Shown here: in pieces, positions 1-12,201 of the stretch
How positions within the stretch are numbered: position 1 is the stretch's first letter
Layout of the letters: every line of letters starts with the position of its first letter
Assembly: GCF_027887165.1 (NCBI RefSeq)
Contig: NC_077228.1
Coordinates: 179,420,499 to 179,484,498 of the forward strand
Length of the DNA: 64,000 bases
From: Monodelphis domestica
Lineage: Eukaryota > Chordata > Mammalia > Didelphimorphia > Didelphidae
Direction: 5' to 3'
The notes under the pieces: generated by a model
What the model saw: only the letters and a program-made list of their open reading frames with translations
Told to the model about the DNA's origin: nothing
Database searches by the model: none
Position numbers and translations under genes: made by a program

Positions 1-295
1 AGGATTACTTGTGTAGACAAGTTACATATAGGCTGTAATCTACATGAAATAGGGATCTCATATTCTATATTCTATTACCCCAGCATCTAGCATATAGCTC
101 TGTACACAGTAAGTGCTTAAAAATATTTAATTGAATTAGCATACCTATGCTGTAAAACTGAAAATTTATTTTAATTCTATTTTTAAGACAAGTCAAGCTG
201 ACACATACAATGTGAGTCTGAACTCCTTACCCTTGAAACTTTACCTTTGACCTATATTCTGAAGAAACTTGCCTAAAGGTTAAGATTTAAAAATT

Positions 296-475
296 TTTTT
301 TTTACCTTCCACCAACCAATACTATGTATTGGTTCCAAGATAGAACAATAAGAGCTAAGCAAAAGGAGTTAAGTGACTTGCCCAGGGTTACAGAGCCAGG
401 AATTGTCTGAGGCCACATTTGAACCCAAGACTCTAGACCTGGCTCTCAATCCACTGAACCACTTAGCTACCCCCA
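296..475 (-). mobile_element. CORE-SINE (WSINE1-like)
   Basis: On the plus strand: T-run, ACTATGTATTGGTTCCAAG, GTGACTTGCCCAGGGTTACAGAG and the tRNA-related end CACTTAGCTACCCCC. Confidence 0.8.
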
Positions 476-1400
476 AGATCAAACCTTTGCCTAGAAACTA
501 CCTCTACCCTTTGCTCAGGCAGCCTCAGGTCATTTGAATCTCCATTCTATTATGTAAGTTTGTATCTCCACTCTCAGTTACCTTTGTAACTTCAGCCACC
601 ATATACTCAACTCAAATTCAAGTTGACAATCAACTTGTCAACTACATTTAAGTCTTGAAGACCAATCCTATCATCTAAGGATAATTCCCATCTCCCAAAG
701 AGGAAGTAAGAGGGAGGAGCTGAGGTGACTCATCCCATCTCATCAAAATATATACCAATCAGGATTGTCATATTTTGTCAGGGGAGGTTCAAATGATGTA
801 CTGTTAGGCAAGATCCTGTCATCTTTTACTCAGAGTCATTAAAAGGCCACTGACCAATTTATTGATTACTGCTAGTCTAATTAATAAATTGATCATGCTT
901 GGACCACTGTCTCTTAGTATATCTTAATTTCCCAAAATCCACATATGCCCATTTTAAAGATTTGAAGAGTTTTATTTTCTGTGATGGAACTGAGACAAAA
1001 TAAAGGAATGAAACAAAATTGAGAGAGTAGGTGGAGGGAGCATCATGGGTGGTTTGAGTAGGGATGAGAAGGTTTGGAAAAGTCACTATCACAAATAGGA
1101 AAATTCACAATTCTAATGATAGTAAATTTTATTAATCATTTTCAGACCATAGGTTATGTAAAGACATGTAATATCTAGGTGTGTTTCTTGCTTCCTACCA
1201 ATAAACAAACTTTTCTCCAGGCTTTAGTTTTAATCTTCTTAAGGATGAAGTCTTCCTGGGTGAAAGAAGACATAAGAAAAGAGAACCTCAATAGTAATGT
1301 AATTTTCTTTGAAAAACAATACTGCCATAGCATTTTATGCTATTTAATACATTTTCCCATACATTCTCTAATTTGAGTCTCACAAAACCCTATAAAGTAT

Positions 1401-2357
1401 TGTGAATCTTAAAATTTCTCAGACTTGTAAATGTTAAAAATTCTCAGACTCTACCTTAGAACACTTGGTTAAGACCATTCCCCATTTTAAACAATGAAGG
1501 TACTTGATCAGGAATGTGAGAACTTTCCATTACTCCACCCATACTTAAGCATACTTTAGGGAAAGATAAAGTTGTAAACTCCTTACTGAACAATGAAAAG
1601 TACTTAACCCATACTTAATGTAAAGCTAAAAATCCTTAAGCTAGGTCTATTTTTAGATCTAATACAAAAGGGTGCTAAGTACCTATAAAGGTCAAATTAA
1701 TCACTAAAAGGTCAGGCAACTTGCAAACTTGCAAGGGACAAGCTTAACAAACGAGGTGTGAAGTTTTAGTCTACTCAGGTGTGAATTACTCAAAAGTTTA
1801 GTCTACTCAGGTGTGAATTAAGAATGGTCACTCCTATGGAAAATGTCTACTGTGATTGATAGATGTGAAAACTTAGGGGAGGTGACATAGGAGAAAATTC
1901 TCTTTAAAAGGAGGTCAGAAAGGCCTCTGAGTGAAAATACAGCTATGGAGCTGAATTGAAGGCTGGTCTCTCTCTCGGTGGCTGAAAATGATTCAGCCTT
2001 GGAAGCTGAAGTGGAGCTCAGGAACTATACTGGAGGGTCTCTCTGAACACTAGAATCTTGCTTGGGACAAATCTTGTGGTGAGTTGATAAAAGACTGACT
2101 GATCTCTCTCTTAAGGCTTAAGCCTAGGCTGGCCTAGTCCATTTCTCATTATTTCCTCTTACTCTCTCTCTTCCTTTCATTAATTTCCTTAATTTGTATT
2201 AATTAAAATCTCCATAAAACCCAGCTGACTTGGGTATTTCATATTTTGGGAATTGTTACCATGGTGACCACCATCTTTTTGATTTAACTTAAGACACTGT
2301 CTTGAAACCATATTTTTGTGGTCACAGTTTATGACAACCACTCTTTTAACTGTTACA
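1401..2357 (+). mobile_element. Solo LTR, family A copy 1
   Basis: The element begins TGTGAATCTTAAAATTTC and ends TTAACTGTTACA, flanked by GTAT on both sides (1397-1400, 2358-2361). It has an ATTAAA-type poly(A) signal near 2200 and an internal tandem repeat (about 1763-1820). It is homologous in inverted orientation to 17002-17883. No internal retroviral genes are seen. Confidence 0.7.
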
Positions 2358-3381
2358 GTATGTAGAGAAGGTAGTATCATATCCACATAACAGATACTCA
2401 GAGAGCTTTAGTGACTTGCCTGATGTCATTCACCTAGGGTTAAAGCCAAAATTCAGTCATTCTGCCCTTCAAGTTCTGCAATAAACTGAATGAAAACCCA
2501 AAGTCACATTGCTAATTAGAAATAAATGAAAAGTCTAAGATCACATTGCTAATTAGAATCATTAGTGAAACTAAAACTTTGATCTCAAGTGAAACTAAAA
2601 CTTTGATCTCAATTCATCAGTAGGTGCTTTTTCTGCTGTAGGAAAATAAGACTATAACCCACCAATTTGCACCTGTAAATCATGTGCAAATTTAAGTAAT
2701 TCATTTATGCTCTATTTCATTGCTTGCAGGTGGCCCTGGAGAAAATCTAAACTAAATCACTATTCTGAAAGAGCAAAATATGAGATTAATACTATAGATT
2801 AATACCACATGTTAATGCCTCTTCCTTAGTGTCATTTTTATTGATAAAAATCAGCTTCTGATGTTGAAGTTTTGACAGTGTAAAAGATTTTGATGACATG
2901 AACTTGCTTCAGAAGCTGTGACTATAGCACTGCAGAGCAGTTGCCAAACTGCATCTGCAAAGGGGTTGTTTCCCAGCAGGATGTTTGGGAGCACTGGGCT
3001 AGACAGCATCAAGGCAGTAGGGACATGATTGGTTACATCAAAGAAAGCAGTCCAGCACCCACCTGGGGCTAGTAACCACACCTCTCTGTCATAAAGGAAG
3101 GCTTAACTGATTTATGGGCCCCATCTGCCTCCTGAGGACATAGTAAGTAGACTAGAGATAGACTTCCTGGCTGCTAGGAGGCTTTTTTTTTTTTTAGGGA
3201 AATAAGACCCTTCTCAATTGACCAAGGACAGGAAAGGACAGACAATATACCTCCTGGAAATATACCATATCAGCTTATCAGATAAATCATGGTAGACAAC
3301 AGTTAAAAAAAATCATATCTTTAAATGAACTCAGAGGGAAAGCTTAATTCCTGAGCTCAGCTTGAGGATTCATCAATGTGA

Positions 3382-3382
<1 letters not shown>

Positions 3383-3414
<32 letters not shown>
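3383..3414 (+). repeat. (AC)n microsatellite
   Basis: Uninterrupted CA dinucleotide run of about 16 units. Confidence 0.95.
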
Positions 3415-3415
<1 letters not shown>

Positions 3416-3682
3416 CAATGTAAAAATTGATTATAAAATCTATACAGCATGAAATCAGAACAAAATAAACTAGAATTAATATTAATTTTGATTTTTTTTA
3501 ACAAGGCACTACTATTCCCAAGGCTCTTGAGTTCCAAACCCTGAATTTCCTTCCTCAGGATCTGAGGAGAAAAAGTGGTCAAAGTGGTGGTGGTGGTTTG
3601 AATTGCTATGTATGTGGTGCCTCTTCTATCTCCCCCAGTGTGCCTTGCTCCTCCAGTGAGGTTGTCTTGCCTGCTTGCCAGT

Positions 3683-3800
3683 ATGTCTATCTATCTATCT
3701 ATCCATCTATCCATCTCTTTCTTTCCCTCCCTTCCTCTCTGTCTCCCTCTCTGTCTCTCCTTCTCTCCCTTCATCCTTCTCCCCCACCTTCCCCCCCCAA
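3683..3800 (+). repeat. (TCTA)n microsatellite and CT-rich low-complexity stretch
   Basis: ATCTATCTATCTATC followed by CATC variants and then about 80 bp of TCCCTC-type sequence ending in a C-run. Confidence 0.9.
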
Positions 3801-4153
3801 CTTTTAACTCTCTATTAGCAAGGCTAAATATTAGGCTATGTAAATATACTAGAAACGAAGTTATTGGAATCTGTTCTAATTATTTTATGATTCTTTGTTG
3901 CTTAGCAGATTCTCTTTTCTGTGTGAGAATAAACTACTTGTTCTGTATCTGATTCAAATTAATACATGGAAAGCAACTTGTGGACTTCAAATACACAACC
4001 ATTTCTATATAAAATAACCTAATATTAAGACTATAGGTGACCCTAGAGTAAAGCATGCTTTTTATAGAACTCCATGGCTAGGTATAGAGATTTAGGAGAG
4101 GTGGACATTCTAAGTTCCTATGAGCTTCAACAGTATTTGGTCTAACTGTTAGT

Positions 4154-4180
4154 ACACACACACACACACACACACACATG
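4154..4180 (+). repeat. (AC)n microsatellite
   Basis: Run of about 13 AC units followed by CATGCATGCATG. Confidence 0.9.
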
Positions 4181-4257
4181 CATGCATGATTTCACATGCT
4201 TACTTATCTGGATAGTAAGCTAAATAATGCCTAGCATACAATACTTGTAATAAGGGA

Positions 4258-4434
4258 TTTTTTAAACCTTTACTTTATGTCTTAATAACAACTCTAAGAC
4301 AGAATGTAAGAGCTAGGCAAATGGGGTTTAAGGGACTTGCCTAGGATCACACTGTTAGGAAGCATCAGAGGCCAAATTTGAACCCAGGTCCTCCTGACTC
4401 CAGGCATAGTCTTCTATCCACCTAGTTGCCCCCA
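4258..4434 (-). mobile_element. CORE-SINE, diverged
   Basis: AACCTTTACTTTATGTCTTAA, GGACTTGCCTAGGATCACAC, TTTGAACCCAGGTCCTCCTGA, CACCTAGTTGCCCC. Confidence 0.75.
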
Positions 4435-5359
4435 AATAAGGGATTTCTAATGGCAACTTTAAAAGTGAATATCTGAATTTCTTCTATATGAAAAAAGATA
4501 CCTTTTTTATTTGTCTCAGAATGAAATGCCTTTAGAACTGCTGAAACTAATTCACAAAAGGTTCTTTGTGGGCTGAATATCTAGAACTATGAGCACAATT
4601 CCTCAATTCTATCCTAACACAGCTGCAATGTTTGTAAACCCTCAAACAATACTAAGCTGGACAATTCTGTGGACAAAACTAATTTATTTATCCAAATAGA
4701 GATTGTAAGGATACAATTCCAGCAATTAAATAAATAGGTGGTTCCTATAATTAAAAAGAATCTTTATATTCCAAATCCCAGTACAGTATGATGCACATTA
4801 TGATAACCAAATAAATGTTAACAGAATTCAATCCCACTTTAGAGGAGAAAAACTGAAGCTCAGAGAGGTAAAGTGAGGCACTCAAGATTAGCAGAACTCA
4901 AACCTAAGTCCCTAGTATAATAATTTCTTTGGTCCATGAAGATCTTTCTTCTCTTAAAATGAAAACAAATCTTGAAGGGTGTCAAATTCAAGTTACTGGA
5001 AGACAGTCAAGAATGTCCTATAGAAGCAGTATGCACTGATATTTATGTGAGTAGCTTCTTATTTTACAAAGTTTGGAGCAGTTAGAGTAGAACCAAAGAC
5101 AAACTTTTGTTACTTTATTATTTTACCTATGTTTGGCCCTGGCATTAAGAAACATGTACAACTTCCAGAAACAAACAAAAATTTAAGTCTTATATCTTAA
5201 TATTTGAAAAAATAAAATATTTAAACTTTAAAACATTCAAAATGATCTAGTTGAAAATTTATTAAACACTTTCATGATCTTAAAGGTTTATAGCACATTA
5301 TCTACCAATCACTAATGACTGACTGACTTGTTAGTAAGTCAGCCAACTTATTAATTATC

Positions 5360-6500
5360 ATCTGCTAGGCACTGTGCTAATTTTGGGGCTACAAGGGTAA
5401 AAAAAGAAAAACAGCCCCTCTTTACAAGGAACTCTGAGACTAAGAGGGGAGACAATATGCAAAAAATTAAACTATTTATAAACAAAATATATACAAGGTA
5501 AATGGAGATAATCAACAGAGAGAAGACACTAGCATAAAGGAGGATCTAGAAAGGCTTCTTGTAGAGCTGAAATTTTACCTAGGACTTGAAAGAAGCCAGG
5601 AAAACTAGGAGACAAATTTGAAGAAGAAGAGCATTCCAGGCATGGGGAGCAGTCAATTAAAATGTCCAGTTGGTAAATGAAGAGTCTTGAGCAAAGAATG
5701 GCAAAGAGGCCAGTGTCTCTAGATCCCAAAGTACATGGAGGTGAATTAGATGTACCTGGAAAGGTAGGGAGAACCAGATTACAAAGGGCTTTTTTTTTTT
5801 AAACCCTTATCTATCTTAGTATCAATTCTAAGACAAAGTGCAGTAAGGACTAGGCAAAAGAGTTTAATCACTTGCCCAGAATCACAAAGCTAAGTGTCTG
5901 AGGCCACATTTGAACCCAAGTCCTCCTGACTCCAGGCCTGATGCTTTCTATCCATTATGCCTAGCTGCCCCTATGAAGGGATTTTTAAAGGTCCAGTAGA
6001 GGACTTAATATTTTATTCTGAAGGTGTCAGGAAGTCACTGGAATTTACTGAATAGGTGAATGGCATGATCAGATATGTGCTTTAAAATCAATTTGAAAGC
6101 TGGATGCAGGATGGCCTGAAATGGGGAGAAATTTGAGGCAAGGAGGCCAATCCATGGAGACCACCATGAAGTGCTGAAGACTTGTATCAGGGCATCAGCA
6201 ATTTCACAGGGCAAAAAGGAAGATTAGTGTTAGAAAAATTTGTTTCGAGGTAGGGAGAGTAAGAGTGAGTAAAGGATAATAAACCATAGGACTTCAGGGC
6301 CTGGGAGAATGGCTGTGTTCTCAACAAATAATGAGAAAGTTAGGAAGTGGGGAGGACTTCAGTTGGGAAGGGAGAAAGTGTTTAGTTTTGAACATAATTT
6401 TAAAATGTCCAATAAGTAGTTTGGAGATTTGAGGCTAGAGTTTAGGATTGGATAAGTAGATCTGAGAATCATTAACAAAGATATGATCATTAAATGCAAG
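5360..6500 (+). repeat. Old multi-copy interspersed repeat, family not assigned
   Basis: CTAGGCACTGTGCTAA, GGAGACAATATGC, GGCTTCTTGTAGAGCTGAAATTT, GACTTGAAAGAAGCCAGG and GAGGCCAATCCATGGAGACC recur, in the same order, in pieces at 6720-7060, 24245-24580, 28950-29370 and 32277-32700. A SINE interrupts it at 5790-5973. Confidence 0.6.
5790..5973 (-). mobile_element. CORE-SINE
   Basis: T-run, AAACCCTTATCTATCTTAG, CACTTGCCCAGAATCACAAAG, TTTGAACCCAAGTCCTCC, CCTAGCTGCCCC; inserted into the older unassigned repeat. Confidence 0.8.
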
Positions 6501-7554
6501 GGAGCTAATCAAGTCTATTATTGTTCTATGCATTTAAACCAGGAATAATACAGACCACAAGATAGCTTAAAGAAGCTTGAATAACAATTCACTAGAAACC
6601 AACAGTCTCATTTTACAAATTAAGAACCCAAGGCCCAGAAAAGTTAGGAGATTTGCTGCCCAATATGACACAGTAGACAAATGAAGGATAGAACTAATTG
6701 TTCTTTTAACATTCCATCACCACTAGCAGGCATTTATTAAGTGCTTCCTATTGGGGATACTTGGGGATACAAAAAATGGTCCCTGTCCTCAAGTTCTTAT
6801 CACAATGGAGATAATATGAAAATATCTATTTACATACAAGATACATACAGTGTAAATGGAAGGTATTTTAAGCTTGAAGGAAGGCTAGGAAGCCAAGTGG
6901 TAAAGGTAAGTAGGGAGGGCATTTCAAGTATGCAGGGTAGTCAGTAAAAAAAGCAGAGTCTAGAGAAATGGGATGTTGTGTACCAGAAAAAGCAAAGAGA
7001 GCAGTGTCCCTGGATAGTAAATGGAAGGGTATCATGTATAAGAAGACTGGAAAGATAAGTCTTCAAAAAGACATCTATAAGGTTAGTGGTTAGCTACCTT
7101 AGTGACTTGTTTACTTATCATGTTTACCAAAATGGCCATTTAGGGCCTCCGGCTCTGAAATGTGCTTTTGAAGAATTAATTATGAAGGGAAAAAAAAGGA
7201 AAGAATGAATAGAAACTGAAAGTTTTCAGGATCTGTTATGACAGTGTATATTTTATAGCAGACAGCAATTCCTTAACTAGTATAATGATTATTGAGGAAG
7301 GTCATGGGGTAAAAGGAAAAAAGATTATGAATTAATGATACCATATTTTGGTTATATGATCATGGACTTAATTCTCATTTTACATATTGGACTTTCAAAA
7401 TGAAATCTAAAACACTTTGTGTGAATACTTTTATTAAACTTATCAACCTAAAATATTCTTTCATGGAAAACATTAAAACAACTAAATAAAATACATTCCT
7501 ATCATGTCATAGTATCAGTGAACTAAAATAATGAATGTTATCATTAAATTGTTG

Positions 7555-8346
7555 GGTTTTTTAAACCCTTACCTTCCGTCTAGGAATCTAGAAGTCCCCA
7601 AACTTGTAGCTTAGAGGGATGTGGTGATCCCCAGTTTATTTAGTTAGGAGGTAGGAACCTCCTCATGTGAGAGTTCCTCCCTGAGGGAAAGTCCTACTTC
7701 ACTGGTCTCAGGCTAACAATAGACCTCCAGGTAGTTTGGGTGGGAATAGCTAATCCTATCAGATGTTATGTATCTCTTTTATCCCAATGGTTTCTCCCCC
7801 TAGGCTAAAGTCCTTTACCCAGGTGGCCCAGCCCAGGGCTGGATCTTTCACTTTTGTGTCTATAGTGAAGCACTAGCCCCTCACAGTTATTCCTGTCTGG
7901 AACTCCACATTTTCCTTTCTTACCATTGTAAATTCAATCAACTGTCCCTCTCATCCTCAAGCCCCCAAGTTTCACCTAGAAAGGTATTTAAGCTCCCCAA
8001 TTTTAATGGCTCCTCAGAAAAGCATAATTGGCTTTCCCAGAGGTCAGTGTCCAGAGCGGCCAGAGTTCAATCCTCGTACTCTGTGCAGTCGTGTGTGGCG
8101 CATAGCTCTGTGTTGAGGCCTACCACTGCATTGAACCCCTTTTCCCCTTAATTAAAGAGTGATTTTGACTATTTAATAGTTCTGTGTTTTTCCCCAGTCA
8201 ACAGTTACAAGGCACAAGAGTGGTAAGGGCTAGGCAATGGGGGCTAAGTGACTTGCCCAGGGTCACACAGCTAGGAAATCTATGAGGCCACATTTGAACC
8301 CAGGACCTCCCATCTCTGGTCTTGACTCAATCCACAGAGCTGCCCC
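7555..8346 (-). mobile_element. CORE-SINE split by an LTR
   Basis: Left piece 7555-7585 (AAACCCTTACCTTCCGTCT) and right piece 8207-8346 (GAGTGGTAAGGGCTAGGCAATG to GAGCTGCCCCC) flank the LTR at 7590-8206. Confidence 0.75.
7590..8206 (+). mobile_element. Solo LTR inserted in a CORE-SINE
   Basis: An approximately 615-bp non-SINE segment splits a minus-strand SINE (7555-7585 and 8207-8346). It has a TATA-like GGTATTTAAGCTCC, an AATTAAAGAG poly(A)-type signal and a T-rich tail GTGTTTTTCCCCAGTCAACA. About 20 bp of SINE are missing at the junction. Confidence 0.55.
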
Positions 8347-8689
8347 CTATCATTAAGTTTTGAGACCACAGCAATATATACTAATTACTCAACCACTGAA
8401 GATCAGAATAACAATTTGTACACACTACTAAAGTTCAACTAGGACACTTAATCTTTAACCTCCCATCATTATTTTAATAGCACTTAAAGTAAAACTGAAA
8501 TGAATGAAAACAACCATAAACGATAAAAAAGAAAGGTTACTAAAAAAGATCAAAATAAAATCTTTGGAAACAGGCGTGTTTGCTGGTTGATGTTTAACAA
8601 ATGGCGGGGAGTGGGAAATTTATCACAAAGCACTTTAAAACTTAAATATGCAGGAAGCAACAAATTCAGGGAAAAAATGTTCATAAAAA

Positions 8690-9104
8690 AAAACCTCTGA
8701 CAAAAAAGGTCTAGTTACTCAAATTTATAAAGAGCTAAATCAATTATACAAAAAAAATCAAGCCACTCCCCAATTGATAAATGGGCAAGGGACATGAATA
8801 GGCAATTTTCAGTCAAAGAAATTAAAACTATTAATAAGCACATGAAAAAGTGTTCTAACTCTCTTATAATCAGAGAGATGCAAATCAAAACAACTCTGAG
8901 GTATCACATCACACCTAGCAGATTGGTTAACATGACAGCAAAGGAAAGTAATAAATGTTGGAGGGGATGTGGCAAAATTGAGACATTAATGCATTGCTGA
9001 TGGAGTTGTGAACTGATCCAACCATTCTGAATGGCAATTTGGAACTATGCCCAAAGGGCACTAAGCTAAAAGACTGTGTGCCCTTTGATCCATCCATACC
9101 ACTG
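8690..9104 (+). mobile_element. L1 (LINE-1) 3' region, first piece
   Basis: GATAAATGGGCAAGGGACATGAATAGG and GAGATGCAAATCAAAACAACTCTGAGG match the conserved end of mammalian L1 ORF2. It is broken by stops and continues at 9908 and 10161 after two insertions. Confidence 0.8.
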
Positions 9105-9907
9105 GTGGTAGAGGCAAGAAGGGAGAATTTCATGCATGAAAGACAGAGATTAAAGGACCTCAGCTGTCAATCAAGAAAGAACTTTTCAAATAGAATGTTC
9201 CCAGGAAAGTCAGTTGCAGTCTAGCCAGGCTGAAAGGGGAAGAAGCTATGAACAGGTCCCCTGTTAGCTTCTGTCCTAGGCTGAAGGACCCTTGGTGGGG
9301 CTTCTGGAGACAGGCTGAGAAGAAATTAACTTTTGTTGGTGGTTTAGAATGTGAAGAACTGATTGTATATTTGAAATTTGAGTTTCAAGGAAGAAGAAGA
9401 AGATTAAAGTTATCCTCTCATCATCCCTGACAGATTTTTGTGTCATAGCTGTGACAGGACTGACATTTCCTAAATCCTCCTAACCTTCATTATAGATTAG
9501 GGAAAACCTATCCCTCTAACCTCAATTTTCCATCCTTGTCCTGTTTTCCCCCAATAAACCTCATTACCTGAGAAAGAGGGAAAAAGTATCTTCTCTAAAC
9601 CTCACAGTTCATCTTTGAATTACTTAGAAGGGTGGCTGACTAACAAAAGGGAGAGGAAGGAGGCAGGGGGGCTTTAGTGGAAAACTGGGAGGTGAAGGGT
9701 GGATGGTAGGAAATATCTTGATCTATTAGCCATCAGTAGTGATCAATAGGCAACCTCAGAGAATCCCCACTATTAGTATCTCTCTATCTCTCAAAAGTAT
9801 CTCTATCTCCATTACAACTAGGTTTCCACTAGTATCTCTCTAGTCACTGCCAGAGTATCCCATTTATTACTACTAGAAATATCTCCACAGATTATATTTC
9901 TAATACA
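9105..9907 (+). mobile_element. LTR-like element inserted in an L1, with CACTG duplication
   Basis: An 803-bp insertion breaks an L1 3' region, flanked by CACTG at 9100-9104 and 9908-9912. It contains an AATAAA near 9553. The L1 reading resumes with CTGCTGGGTTTGTACCCCAAAG. The LTR identity is inferred from length, duplication and poly(A) signal. Confidence 0.5.
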
Positions 9908-9967
9908 CACTGCTGGGTTTGTACCCCAAAGAAATAATAAGGAAAAAGAGTTTTACGAGAATATTCA
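9908..9967 (+). mobile_element. L1 3' region, middle piece
   Basis: TTTGTACCCCAAAGAAATAATAAGG continues the L1 sequence between the LTR-like insertion and a SINE. Confidence 0.7.
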
Positions 9968-10160
9968 GGGGCAGCTGGGTAGCTCAGTAGATTGAGAGTC
10001 AGGTCTAGGGACCAGAGATCCTAGGTTCAAATTTGGCCTCACTGCTCCACACTGGGCAAGTCACTTAACCCCCATTGCCTAGCCCATACCATTCTCCTGC
10101 CTTGGAGCCAATACACAGTATTGACTCCAAGATGGAAGGTATGGGTTTAAAAAAAAAATA
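9968..10160 (+). mobile_element. CORE-SINE inside the L1
   Basis: GGGGCAGCTGGGTAGCTCAG head with A box, CTAGGTTCAAATTTGGCCTC B box, GGGCAAGTCACTTAACCCCC, and tail GGAAGGTATGGGTTTAAAAAAAA. Confidence 0.85.
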
Positions 10161-10755
10161 AAATTCATTGCTGCACTTTGTGGTGGCAAAAAATTGGAAA
10201 ATGAGGGGATGCCCTTTGCCTGGAGAATGGCTGAACAAATTGTGGTACATGTTGGTGATGGAATACTATTGTGCTGAAAGGAATAATGAACTGAAGGAAT
10301 TCCATGTGAACTGGAATGACCTCCAAGGAATTGATGCAGAGTGAAAGGAGCAGAACCAGGAGAACGTTGTACACAGAGACTGATACACTGTGGTACAATC
10401 GAATGTAATGGACTTCTCTACTAGCAGCAATGCAATGATCCAGAACTATTCAAGGGACTTATGAGAAAGAACACTATTCACATCCAGAGAAAGAACTGTG
10501 GGAGCAGAAACAAAAAAGAAAAACAACCTCTTGATCACATGGGTCGATGGGGATATGATTGGGGATGTAGACTCTAAATGATCACCCTAGTGCAAACATA
10601 ATATGGAAATAGATTTTGATCAAGGGCACATATAAAACACATTGGAATTGTATGATGGCTACAGGAAGGGTTGAGGGGAGAAGAGGGAAAAAACATGAAT
10701 CTTGTAACCAAGGAAAAATATTCTAAATTGACTAATTAAAATAAAAAAAACTTAA
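10161..10755 (+). mobile_element. L1 3' region and tail
   Basis: CACTTTGTGGTGGCAAAAAATTGGAAAA, GAATGGCTGAACAAATTGTGG, GGAATACTATTGTG, then the L1 3'UTR (AAGAACTGTGGGAGCAGAAAC) and an A-rich tail AATTAAAATAAAAAAAA. Confidence 0.8.
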
Positions 10756-11697
10756 TCTGCATAATTACTATTTTCTTCATCACTTTTAAAGTCTCTGGAT
10801 AATATTCTGATTTGTAGTTTGCTGGTTTCCTAGGTGTAAATATTCTTGAAACAGTAAAAAAAAAAATCCAATTTTGTGGAAAAAAGGAAGTTGGGCAGGC
10901 CACTGCTTTTGGTCTTCTTAGTTCCTATGATGATATGGTAGTTGTAGGCTTCAATATAACACTGTAAATTATTTCTAGAAACACAGCAAAAGAAATAAAC
11001 TCTCTGGAACAAAAGATATATCCAGTTCACTGATGGAGTTTTCTGTCAGTGCTGAGGAATAAAGACAAAATTCAATTACTGTAGGCAAGGTCAAAGTGAT
11101 TGCTAGATCATCTGACTCCTTTCAATTGGCAACTTTTCACATGATTATGTCACCTATTTTTTTTTTCCTGAAGGTTAATGACTTATGAGAAAAATGATTT
11201 TTAATGGTTTATATATTTCTCAGGCTTCAAAACACATTCAAGGGAACTATTCAATTAAAATCCCAAATTTGGACACATCTTAAAGGCATTCATAATGTCC
11301 ATTGATCTCATCATAATGTGTTATAGTACACTGTAAGTATATTCCTAAAGAAAAATGTCCTACTAAATTTATTTAATCCCACAAAGTACAAATAATTTAT
11401 ATAAAAATAACTACAGATTTCCATTTAGTGGAATGTCAATGCTCCAGATCTCTTTTGACTTAAGCCAATTTTTTTTTTCTGGAAAAAATTACCCAGAACC
11501 AAATAAATCAAAAGCATCTAGAGATAGAATTTTTATTGGGTGTTTCTCTAAAAATACTTGATACATACTTTTTATCTCTGTCTTTTAGACATTTCATTTT
11601 GGTAGAAAAATTCTGAATTTGTGCATTCTCAAGATGAAAACTCATTTCTTTGCACTCAAAAATTAATCTTTTAAATTTTTTAAAAATCAGCTATACT
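10756..11697. other. No gene or recognised repeat
   Basis: AT-rich, with short spurious frames only. Likely VMP1 intron 1. Confidence 0.5.
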
Positions 11698-11898
11698 TTT
11701 TTTTAACCCTTACCTTCCTTCTTGGAATCAATACTGTGTGTTGTTTCCAAAGCAGAAGAGTGGTAAGGGTTAGGCAATGGGGGGTCAAGTTACTTTTCCA
11801 GGGTCACACAGCTGGGAAATATCTGAGGCCACATTTGAACATAGGACCTCCCATCTCTCGGCCTGGCTCTCAATCTGCTGATACACTTAGCTGCCTCT
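11698..11898 (-). mobile_element. CORE-SINE
   Basis: TTTTTTTTAACCCTTACCTTCC, GAGTGGTAAGGGTTAGGCAATGG, GGTCACACAGCTGGG, TTAGCTGCCTCTG. Confidence 0.8.
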
Positions 11899-12079
11899 GA
11901 AATCAGCTATACTCTTAAGCAAAACATCCACCACTAGGTGGAAAGTAAGAAAAAAGTTAAATTTACAAATTTAAGAGTTTTCTTTGAATGTCATATAGAA
12001 ATTAACAATAAGATCTGGAGAGAGCCTCCTTCAATTCTCCTCAATCAAAGCAAAGGTCATCAATCTCTAATAGCAACTT

Positions 12080-12201
12080 TACTTATAATAGTTGATCAAT
12101 CTACTAATGCATTGTTGGTGGAGTTGTGAACTGATCCAATCATTCTGGAGGGCAATTTGGAAGTATGCTCAAAGGGCTAGAAAACTGTGCATATTCTTTG
12201 A
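12080..12201 (+). mobile_element. L1 fragment, left of LTR insertion
   Basis: GCATTGTTGGTGGAGTTGTGAACTGATCCAA and CATTCTGGAGGGCAATTTGGAA are L1 ORF2 3'-end sequence; it continues at 12723. Confidence 0.75.

Noticed and set aside
3608..3952. 114-residue plus-strand frame
   Set aside because: Made from a TCTA microsatellite and CT-rich low-complexity sequence.
8880..9133. Short frames with Lys-rich sequence as genes
   Set aside because: They are decayed L1 ORF2 3' sequence.
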